Source: Pyropia yezoensis
Taxonomy: Eukaryota; Rhodophyta; Bangiophyceae; Bangiales; Bangiaceae
Direction: 5' to 3'
Assembly: GCA_009829735.1 (NCBI GenBank)
Contig: CM020620.1
Span: 11,405,420-11,469,419, forward strand
DNA length: 64,000 nucleotides
Both the position numbers and the translations under genes were made by a program. Of the stretch, positions 54,201-61,459 are shown piece by piece. Position 1 is the stretch's first letter, and each line of letters begins with the position of its first letter. The notes beneath the pieces were generated by a model that had not been told where the DNA came from, searched no databases, and saw only the letters and a list, made by a program, of their open reading frames with translations.

Positions 54201-55243
54201 TTGTGATATTGGTCCAAGAGGCGTTCAACTTGAACCCTCAACCTGGGGGGGACACCCTGCATGTTCACATGGGGTCGAGGGGAGGCAGCCGACTTGGTTT
54301 GATGCTTCTCCTTTCCGGACTTCGGGTCGCTACTTGCGCCCGCGTTGAGGGTGACCGCTACTACCGGTCCCTCGTGTTGTTCGATATAGCCGAACTTGGC
54401 TCCCGACTTGAAGTACTTGGGCGTCGGGCTCAGGTTCATCACCTGGATCCTCCACGGGACTCCGGCTTTGGAGTCCATCGTGCCAAGGGCAACATGCACT
54501 TGGTGCTTGCGAGCAAGACGGGGGTGAGGGTGCACCAACCCGTTCCCCGTAAAATCAGTTACAACATCAAAGTGCGCCACCGAGTTGGGGGACAACGTGA
54601 CTTTGCGGGCTAAACGCAGGGTAGCAGTAAACCCTTCCCTCACAGAGCAAACAGGCTTCGACTGTGAGACTGTCACAGGAGCCACAGACTTTCCCTTACC
54701 AAGGATGGGGATAGTCTCCCCATTCATCAACTTGACCCAGTACTCAGGGCCACAAATCAAAGGCACTTGTGTAACAACATAAGGGGTACCCAGAAGCAGG
54801 GGTACCGATATATTCTCAACTACGCCATAGGTCACGTCGACCTCATGGGTCCCCAACCTAGTTGGTAGGGTCACGGCACCAACGATGGGAAGTACCCCAC
54901 CATTGATGTCAATCATATGGTCAGCTTTGGACCTCCAGCGTTGGAGCTTCACCTCCTTTGGTAATAGCGACTTGCGTATCAAGGAGGCTCCCGACCCGGT
55001 ATCAAGTAGGATACGGGTACAGCATGCACGGCCGGGGGCAAGTTGCACCCGTCCAGCCACCTGGAAGTTCTCACCCGTCAGCACCGCGATGACCCGACGT
55101 GGGTTTACGTTCTTGGGGAGTCCTACCCGAGGTGGGCGGACTCCCTTAGGTCGCCGCAGTATCCGGCACGGTTGGTTCGTCCTCCTGGCCCACTTGGCCG
55201 AGGCTGCCGTTGTGAGCTTCGGACGACCAGCCCCAACGGTCAT
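51260..55243 (-). CDS. pol: Element B Pol polyprotein (PR-RT-RNH-IN-chromodomain)
   Basis: 1327 residues counted from ATG 55243, overlapping the gag stop by one base. It is likely produced as Gag-Pol by a -1 slip at 55246-55252. Domains: retropepsin DTGSGASLI (about 75), reverse transcriptase with FCIDYRKLNE and YLDD at 524-527, RNase H (DVDASYDQLG), integrase zinc domain (HNAPTGGH ... CTSC), DDE core (AMDILGPLP, SDNGPQF, NGQVERFNK), GPY module (KGPYQVL) and chromodomain (LRVRWFGYKAKDDTWEYVEDLP). All catalytic motifs are present and the frame is uninterrupted, so the enzyme may be functional. The chromodomain probably directs integration to particular chromatin. Colinear with element A's Pol but clearly diverged. 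Confidence 0.95.
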   Translation of the reverse strand: MTVGAGRPKLTTAASAKWARRTNQPCRILRRPKGVRPPRVGLPKNVNPRRVIAVLTGENFQVAGRVQLAPGRACCTRILLDTGSGASLIRKSLLPKEVKLQRWRSKADHMIDINGGVLPIVGAVTLPTRLGTHEVDVTYGVVENISVPLLLGTPYVVTQVPLICGPEYWVKLMNGETIPILGKGKSVAPVTVSQSKPVCSVREGFTATLRLARKVTLSPNSVAHFDVVTDFTGNGLVHPHPRLARKHQVHVALGTMDSKAGVPWRIQVMNLSPTPKYFKSGAKFGYIEQHEGPVVAVTLNAGASSDPKSGKEKHQTKSAASPRPHVNMQGVPPRLRVQVERLLDQYHKLWDGQLGLMRATQHRIELKPGAPPIRQQPYRGGPRSRALVKEQVARMEALDVIEASNAEWASPVVIVPKVDGTPRFCIDYRKLNESTVKDSYPLPRMDDCLDSLGEANVFSTLDCNAGYWQIPIAPEDRHKTTFTCHCGTYQCKRLPFGLCNAPATFQRAMDMILAGVRWQICLVYLDDIIVFSQSPEEHIGHLGQVFKLLADAGVSLKASKCHLFTQEVEYLGHVVHPGRLSVNEKNLRAIRKAQYPRTQTQMRSFLGMCNVYRRFTKGFAKVAKPLNELVSSTLPKNLPPPSRVEQESFETLRDLLLKPPILAIPRLGGHYILDVDASYDQLGCVLLQQQPDKEYLPVGYFSKGLNSAEKNYGVTELEGLAKVWAVTSLRHYLEGEKFLIRCDHRALQFIFKTDCTNTRLNRWRVRLAPFNFDIEYRPGRQHALADGLSRVPTKGLDTNPVDEDIPIVGVVTRSGQALNPEAPGNKKYLPLSLDEVVKAQAEDPFCKSQRDVLDTVVETRFFLGDDGLLMRRGVFQGTEQLVVPASLKDSILEREHNAPTGGHLGSSKLYQTLRTRYYWPSMVVDIYSWVAACTSCAQNRLMERRPSTAMLLFPAKEPFAALAMDILGPLPVTEEGNQYLLVICDRFTKLTRAIPLAEITAMSVVSAFLDHWVAAYGIPDSTLSDNGPQFASVLFQGVLDMLGVKANYATPYHPQTNGQVERFNKTIVRQLRHYVSEHVKTWDQYISILTTAYNSQVHSSTGEVPLAFVTPRRVRSIAVRRSLPTREDGGSTPTPTESKAEFAARLENLIPKVRAEMDKAQKRYKRTFDKKVRNAKHVPEQGDWVLVHSHTPTGGKLVFQTKGPYQVLRTDGRRFTIESDDGVRTVNGQDVVKVAPPPAGDPAWARALESLRLPSLPVAKQGPQEYVFDKFIDHGWDEDTDRLMLRVRWFGYKAKDDTWEYVEDLPAEKVRAYCARNEIDPNSPPST

Positions 55244-57186
55244 TCGTTTCCCGCCGACTTGGCGTCCGAATCTGAGAGCGGGGAGGAAGACGACGAGTCC
55301 GAGGACGACGTGCCCGCCTCCCCCGCCGAGGGTGTGGCGACCGCAACGACCGGTCGAGACCCACCCTCGCGCCGTGAACGTACTTCGTTCGTAGCCGACT
55401 TTTTACTCGCATTCCTAACATGTTGTTGGATGCGTTTACTCAACTTGGGGCAATCATATGCCCAGTGACCATCGGAGTTGCAGTTCCAACACCGATGGTC
55501 CGGTCCGGGAGGGGTCTTCCCAACTGTGGAAGACGAAGGGATACCCTGGGAGGTTCCCACGGCAGCTACCACCCTCTCCTTGCGGATTCGGCGTGCCTCT
55601 CTCAACTCTCTGGCCTGGCGCGCCTCCTCCCGTTCCTTGGCCAACTCGGCCTGACGCTCCTGGCGTTGTTCCTCCCGCAACTTGCGGTAGGCCTCGCCTC
55701 TGCGATAGGCGAACCTGGCCAACTCGGCCAGGGTCGCCCGGGTAGTGTTATGCTCCCGGGTCTCCATCCGGACTGACCAATGGAGTCCCTCCACAAACCG
55801 ACTCTTCACCACAGCTTGTGGATGAAGAAACCCACAAAGATTGTTGAGCTTACGGACTCGCTCCGCAAAGGACAACTCGTCCTCCGCCTCTTCCTGATGG
55901 GCTTGCGTAAACTCCTCGACTTGAGAAGCCAACGCTGCCTCATCAACCATGGCTCTCAACAACCAGTTGACGAGCTCCAAATAGGACGTCACCTCCCCAG
56001 CGCCTCCACTTGAGAAGCTGGGCATGACGGACATAAGTTCTGTCCGTAGGTCGCCCTTCGTAAACTCCTGTAGCATGTAAAAAGCCATGCCTTCACTTAT
56101 GGCATTGTCGTCACAGGCTTTTGTGAAACGACGTAGGAACTCAAAGACACGGAGGGGGGGAGTTCCATCCCACTCCGCTCTGTGCCCAAAAGAATGAAGT
56201 GCATTCTTCTTGGCACGGCCCATAGCTCGGGCCTGGTCAGGACCATACGCCACCGACTTGTTGTGGAGGGCGTAGGTCTCACAGTCAAAGATCCGCTGGT
56301 AGACCGGGTTGGCTACCTGGATCTTGGGCGGCACCTCACGTTGAGGGAACAGCCGCTGTGGCACTGGGGTAAGTTCACTCTCAGTGCCTGTAGTCCGGCG
56401 CGGCGCGCTTGGTGTAGCCGCCGGCGTTTCCGGGGGGAACTCCCCCGTGAAGGGCGTACGCCCCACCGGGTATGGTGTGGCTCCCTCGTTGGGAGTCACA
56501 GGTGTCGCCCCCAGTTCGGGGCGACCAGAGATAGGCGTAAGGGGGGATTCCCCCTGCGCCTGCGGGCTCGAAAGCCCCAATCCGGTCTGGACATTAAGGC
56601 CATCTGGCAAACTCGCCACAATCTGATTCAGAATAGTATTCGTCATCGTGACCACCAGGTCCGGCAAAGTCTGCCGCAACACATTGGTCGCCTCCCGACG
56701 GACAGTTTCCGCGAGGAGTGGATTGACGACTCCAGTTGAGTCTCGGTCCGCCTCCGGGAGTCCACCTGAGGGGTAACCACGTTCCTCAGGGGTCTCAACC
56801 GGGGGCATGGGCGCGAGCCCATCGCCGACCAACGGAGGTCCACCGTCCTCCGAAAGCCTAGTTGGCGACGACTCCAAGCCAAAGTTGGCTCCAACCCGAG
56901 TGGAACCCGCGGGGACAGTCCTCACCCCTTGGGACGTTCCCGTTGAGTATACCACGCGGTGGCCAGACTTCGGCCCACCTACATCAGGAGTGTCACCCGA
57001 GTGAACTCCCGACTGAGTCGGGGTGGCCTGTTGCCCGCCCGTACTTCCAGTCCTGCTGGCTTGGGGGACCTCTAGTCCCTCTGCGACGCCAGGTAAACCC
57101 ACCTGTGTCTCACCAGTATTCAAAGGCACTGAAGTACGTGCGTCACCCGTGTACTCCCCGGACGACGGGGGGTCCGAGCTAGCCAT
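55240..57186 (-). CDS. gag: Element B Gag
   Basis: 648 residues from ATG 57186 (an in-frame GTG lies at 57210). A long Pro/Gly/Thr-rich N-terminus precedes a Gag capsid-like region (AEWDGTPPLRVFEFLRRF ... SYLELVNWLLRA ... LCGFLHPQAVVKSRFVEGL), an Arg/Glu-rich helical stretch (REEQRQERQAELAKEREEAR) and a CCHC knuckle CWNCNSDGHWAYDC at about 574-587. It ends at TGA 55240 just after the GGGAAAC slippery site. Same architecture as element A Gag. Confidence 0.9.
   Translation of the reverse strand: MASSDPPSSGEYTGDARTSVPLNTGETQVGLPGVAEGLEVPQASRTGSTGGQQATPTQSGVHSGDTPDVGGPKSGHRVVYSTGTSQGVRTVPAGSTRVGANFGLESSPTRLSEDGGPPLVGDGLAPMPPVETPEERGYPSGGLPEADRDSTGVVNPLLAETVRREATNVLRQTLPDLVVTMTNTILNQIVASLPDGLNVQTGLGLSSPQAQGESPLTPISGRPELGATPVTPNEGATPYPVGRTPFTGEFPPETPAATPSAPRRTTGTESELTPVPQRLFPQREVPPKIQVANPVYQRIFDCETYALHNKSVAYGPDQARAMGRAKKNALHSFGHRAEWDGTPPLRVFEFLRRFTKACDDNAISEGMAFYMLQEFTKGDLRTELMSVMPSFSSGGAGEVTSYLELVNWLLRAMVDEAALASQVEEFTQAHQEEAEDELSFAERVRKLNNLCGFLHPQAVVKSRFVEGLHWSVRMETREHNTTRATLAELARFAYRRGEAYRKLREEQRQERQAELAKEREEARQARELREARRIRKERVVAAVGTSQGIPSSSTVGKTPPGPDHRCWNCNSDGHWAYDCPKLSKRIQQHVRNASKKSATNEVRSRREGGSRPVVAVATPSAGEAGTSSSDSSSSSPLSDSDAKSAGNE
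55246..55252 (-). promoter_or_regulatory. -1 ribosomal frameshift site GGGAAAC (element B)
   Basis: Gag frame: GCG GGA AAC GAA TGA. A slip of -1 on G-GGA-AAC gives CGA ATG ACC, the pol frame. The position relative to the gag stop is nearly the same as in element A, although the flanking sequence differs. Confidence 0.75.
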
Positions 57187-57285
57187 GTTGGCTGACGATC
57201 CGTATGACACGGTCCAAGACCACCGTTCCTCTGAGACAGAGGGCCCCCTACACCCGGGTGCACCCGGAGGTAAAGTTTACCTCTG

Positions 57286-57303
57286 TCCCCTGCTGCTCCA
57301 CCA
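57286..57303 (-). other. Candidate primer-binding site, element B
   Basis: TGGTGGAGCAGCAGGGGA on the minus strand, two bases after the LTR end, beginning with TGG as required to pair with a tRNA 3' CCA. Confidence 0.55.
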
Positions 57304-57305
57304 AA

Positions 57306-57774
57306 TGTGGCAAAAACCACAAGCACACACGGCACCCAAGTTGGGGCGGTGTGCTAGGGCTGCCTCCCGTGTCGGGGGAACCGGAAGAAGTGCAAGTCGC
57401 ACACACTCTGTCCCTGTTGTGGGGCAAACCCCCCACGGACAAACAAGAGGATGGTGTGTGGTCCAACAGTTTCTTGGTCGGGACGGGGACGCAGGGCCAA
57501 GCCCCGCTGTCCCTCCCCTTATCCCCCCAGGGTCCACTCAGAATCTCGCCACTCAGAATCTCCCACCCCAGCACCTGCCCACCGGGCCACACGAAAATTC
57601 AAGACGATAAATGCAGAAAACCCTCAAATCCAAGTTGGATTTACTACTAAGCTAACTATCCCAAACTTAGGGAATATGGACCCAAATGCAGGGGGAGGAA
57701 CGGATCAGGCTAGTGGCCTGCCGCCCCTTGCATGGCACGTGTTGCCCCCCTACCTGGGGGTCAATACTGCCACA
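57306..57774 (-). repeat. 5' LTR of element B (469 bp)
   Basis: TGTGGCA...TGCCACA, matching 33329-33797 by eye. Followed by GCGCC, the target duplication, and by satellite DNA. Confidence 0.92.
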
Positions 57775-60512
57775 GCGCCCAAAACAGACAGGCGCCGCCC
57801 AAAAGAGGTTGACGGCGCCGCCGTCAAAAGGCGGCTGCCGGCGGCGGGGGGGCGGCGCCAAACGTCGACAGGCGCCGCCCCCCCCAGGAAGACCGTGCTG
57901 CCGACAGGGGGGGGCTGCTGGCGGCGGGGTGGCGGCGCCCAGAAAGCACAGGCGCCCCCCAAAACAGGTATACGGCGCCGCCGGCTGCAGGCGGCTGCCG
58001 GCGGCGGGGGGGCGGCGCCAAGCGTAGATGAAAACCGCGCCCCACAGACAGACCGTGCCGCCGACAGGGGGGGGCTGCTGGCAGCGAGGGGGCGCCGCCC
58101 AAAAAGCCTAGGAGCCGCCGAAAAAAGAGAGACGGCGCCGCTGACGGGGGGCGCCTGCCGGCGGCGGGGGGGCGGCGACAAACCTGTATGGGCGCCGCCC
58201 CCAACAGGAAGACCGTGCCGCCGACAGGGAGGGGCAGCTGGCGGCGGGGGGGCGGCGCCCAAAAAGCACAGGTCCCGCCCAAACCAGCTTGACGGCGCCG
58301 CCTGCTCAAGGCGTCTACCGGCGGCGGAGGGGCGGCGCCCAAAACAGACAGGCGCCGCCCAGAAGAGGTTGACGGCGCCGCCGTCAAAAGGCGGCTGCCG
58401 GCGGCGGGGGGGCGGCGCCAAACGTCGATAGGCGCCGCCCCCCACAGGAAGACCGTGCTGCCGACAGGGGGGGGCTGCTGGCGGCGGGGTGGCGGCGCCC
58501 AGAAAGCACAGGCGCCCCCCAAAACAGGTATACGGCGCCGCCGGCTGCAGGCGGCTGCCGGCGGCGGGGGGGCGGCGCCAAGCGTAGATGAAAACCGCGC
58601 CCCACAGACAGACCGTGCCGCCGACAGGGGGGGGCTGCTGGCAGCGAGGGGGCGCCGCCCAAAAAGCCCAGGAGCCGCCGAAAAAAGAGAGACGGCGCCG
58701 CCGACGGGGGGCGCCTGCCGGCGGCGGGGGGGCGGCGCCAAACCTGTATGGGCGCCGCCCCCAACAGGAAGACCGTGCCGCCGACAGGGAGGGGCAGCTG
58801 GCGGCGGGGGGGCGGCGCCCAAAAAGCACAGGTCCCGCCCAAACCAGCTTGACGGCGCCGCCTGCTCAAGGCGTCTACCGGCGGCGGAGGGGCGGCGCCC
58901 AAAACAGACAGGCGCCGCCCAAAAGAGGTTGACGGCGCCGCCGTCAAAAGGCGGCTGCCGGCGGCGGGGGGGCGGCGCCAAACGTCGATAGGCGCCGCCC
59001 CCCACAGGAAGACCGTGCTGCCGACAGGGGGGGGCTGCTGGCGGCGGGGTGGCGGCGCCCAGAAAGCACAGGCGCCCCCCAAAACAGGTATACGGCGCCG
59101 CCGGCTGCAGGCGGCTGCCGGCGGCGGGGGGGCGGCGCCAAGCGTAGATGAAAACCGCGCCCCACAGACAGACCGTGCCGCCGACAGGGGGGGGCTGCTG
59201 GCAGCGAGGGGGCGCCGCCCAAAAAGCCCAGGAGCCGCCGAAAAAAGAGAGACGGCGCCGCCGACGGGGGGCGCCTGCCGGCGGCGGGGGGGCGGCGCCA
59301 AACCTGTATGGGCGCCGCCCCCAACAGGAAGACCGTGCCGCCGACAGGGAGGGGCAGCTGGCGGCGGGGGGGCGGCGCCCAAAAAGCACAGGTCCCGCCC
59401 AAACCAGCTTGACGGCGCCGCCTGCTCAAGGCGTCTACCGGCGGCGGAGGGGCGGCGCCCAAAACAGACAGGCGCCGCCCAAAAGAGGTTGACGGCGCCG
59501 CCGTCAAAAGGCGGCTGCCGGCGGCGGGGGGGCGGCGCCAAACGTCGATAGGCGCCGCCCCCCACAGGAAGACCGTGCTGCCGACAGGGGGGGGCTGCTG
59601 GCGGCGGGGTGGCGGCGCCCAGAAAGCACAGGCGCCCCCCAAAACAGGTATACGGCGCCGCCGGCTGCAGGCGGCTGCCGGCGGCGGGGGGGCGGCGCCA
59701 AGCGTAGATGAGCACCGCGCCTCACAGACAGACCGTGCCGCCGACAGGGCGGGGCTGCTGGCAGCGAGGGGGCGCCGCCCAAAAAGCCTAGGAGCCCCCC
59801 AAAAAAGAGGGACAGCGCCGCCGACGGGGGGCGGCTGCCGGCGGCAGGGGGGCGGCGCCAAACGCAAATGGGCGCCGCCCCCAACAGGAAGATCGTGCCG
59901 CCGACAGGGAGGGGCAGCTGGCGGCGGGGGGGCGGCGCCCAAAAAGCACAGGTCCCGCCCAAACCAGCTTGACGGCGCCGCCTGCTCAAGGCTTCTACCG
60001 GCGGCGGAGGGGCGGCGCCCAAAACAGACAGGCGCCGCCCAAAAGAGGTTGACGGCGCCGCCGTCAAAAGGCGGCTGCCGGCGGCGGGGGGGCGGCGCCA
60101 AACGTCGATAGGCGCCGCCCCCCACAGGAAGACCGTGCTGCCGACAGGGGGGGGCTGCTGGCGGCGGGGTGGCGGCGCCCAGAAAGCACAGGCGCCCCCC
60201 AAAACAGGTATACGGCGCCGCCGGCTGCAGGCGGCTGCCGGCGGCGGGGGGGCGGCGCCAAGCGTAGATGAGCACCGCGCCCCACAGACAGGCCGTGCCG
60301 CCGACAGGGCGGGGCTGCTGGCAGCGAGGGGGCGCCGCCCAAAAAGCCTAGGAGCCGCCCAAAAAAGAGGGACAGCGCCGCCGACGGGGGGCGGCTGCCG
60401 GCGGCAGGGGGGCGGCGCCAAACGCAAATGGGCGCCGCCTCCAACAGGAAGACCTTGCCGCCGACAGGGGGGGGCTGCTGGCGGCGGGGGGGTGGCGCCC
60501 AAAAAGCACAGG
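57775..60512. repeat. Higher-order satellite array: 80-bp monomer, 560-bp seven-monomer unit
   Basis: The string AAAACAGACAGGCGCCGCCC recurs at 57781, 58341, 58901, 59461 and 60021, exactly 560 bp apart. Inside each unit seven monomers of exactly 80 bp share the core GGCGGCGGGGGGGCGGCGCC plus a variable part (for example AACGTCGATAGG, AGAAAGCACAGG, AAGCGTAGATG, AAACCTGTATGG). Copies of the 560-bp unit differ at few positions, while monomers within a unit differ much more. About 4.9 units are present, cut on the right by the C2 LTR. Long ORFs cross it on both strands because the repeat lacks stops; I do not take them as genes. Confidence 0.93.
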
Positions 60513-60874
60513 TGTAGCACAATAGGGATCCGTCGCACGTCCACTCTCAGGGAACACTCACCAAGGGGGATCGGCACCAACGTCACCGGGAGGCCAGGGT
60601 TGCTGTCCTTGGAGCGCAAGCCACGGGACCAAGATGGGAGCCCAAATGGGAGGGGTTTGTTGTTCTACCTTGGCCGGCGGTGGATTTGCCGCCGGCCCCC
60701 TCGTTATAAACCCTCGGAGACACTACTAACTACCCTCCACCCCAAGATGCAAGTCCCTCTGGTCATACGTAACTTATAGATACCGTGACCAGTACGGACT
60801 CTCAATTGAAAGTTAAGGATTAGAAGTAGCCCCCCTAATATTAGGGTCACAATACGGACAACCATATTGCTACA
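60513..60874 (-). repeat. 3' LTR of C2 (362 bp)
   Basis: Plus strand TGTAGCACAATAGG ... CATATTGCTACA, the reverse complement of the C1 LTR with scattered substitutions. The GC hairpin present in C1 is kept here with a shorter 9-bp stem. Confidence 0.85.
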
Positions 60875-60886
60875 TATCCCCCCCTT
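60875..60886 (-). other. Polypurine tract of C2
   Basis: Minus strand AAGGGGGGGATA directly before the LTR, identical to that of C1. It sets the element's sense as minus. Confidence 0.65.
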
Positions 60887-61459
60887 AGATTCGGCCCGTC
60901 CTCGGGTCGAGTTGCATTCGGGTTACCGAATGTAAGTGGGTCGCGTGACTGTTTACCCGTCGGGTGGGGCTTTGCGCCCCGTCGCGACAGACACCCCTTT
61001 TCGAGGTTGTCCGAGGGGGGTGCCCCCCTTTGTGTGGTACACACACGATCCGTTTTCCGGACCGTTAATTTCCCGATGCGGGTTTTTGTTCACGACCCCC
61101 CTTTCCGAGGGGTGGTGCAAGCGGATCCGCCACCAGGTGCCTGGTGGTAGGGGGGTCCCTCTCGTGTGGGCGATTGAGTGGGGGGCGGGGGCTGCCCGCG
61201 TTGCGTAGGGGCGGTTGGGGGTGACCCCGCTTGCTTACCCCGTGTGTGGGGGTGGCCCCGTCCCGCCCAGGTGCCTGGGTGGAGCGCGTTCGTAGCCCCG
61301 TGGGGCGTGGGTCGACCCGCGTGCCTGTGGCGCTTCTCGTGGCCGTTTGTGGTCATAAGCGCGGGTGTCCGCGCTTCCCTGGCTCGTCCCGGTTATCCCA
61401 CCGTACCGGGTTGTAGCCGTCGACGGCTTGTGGGCGCGGGGGACTCCGCACCCGTTATC

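Larger units (their letters stand above)
33329..57774 (-). mobile_element. Ty3/gypsy chromovirus element B, complete, hosting element A
   Basis: Bounded by two 469-bp LTRs (33329-33797 and 57306-57774) that look identical by eye, with a 5-bp target duplication GCGCC (33324-33328 and 57775-57779). Sense is minus: primer site beside the right LTR, gag, pol, then an antisense ORF, polypurine tract and left LTR. Subtracting nested element A and one duplicated 5-mer leaves about 9.4 kb. Intact gag and pol and matching LTRs indicate a young insertion. B landed in the satellite array; A later landed in B's antisense ORF. Confidence 0.92.

Noticed and set aside
57824..60275. Long ORFs (up to about 520 codons) on both strands of the 560-bp satellite
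   Set aside because: They arise because the repeat lacks stop codons in several frames. 80 is not a multiple of 3, so the 'protein' repeats only every 240 bp and shifts with every indel.
57775..60512. CRISPR-like array of regular repeats
   Set aside because: Repeats are 80-bp satellite monomers with related, not unique, intervening sequence, in a eukaryote; no cas genes.
2991..60874. The TGTAGCA...TGCTACA repeats at 2991 and 60513 as the two LTRs of one giant element
   Set aside because: They are in opposite orientation and each has its own polypurine tract facing outward from the interval; LTRs of one element are direct repeats.
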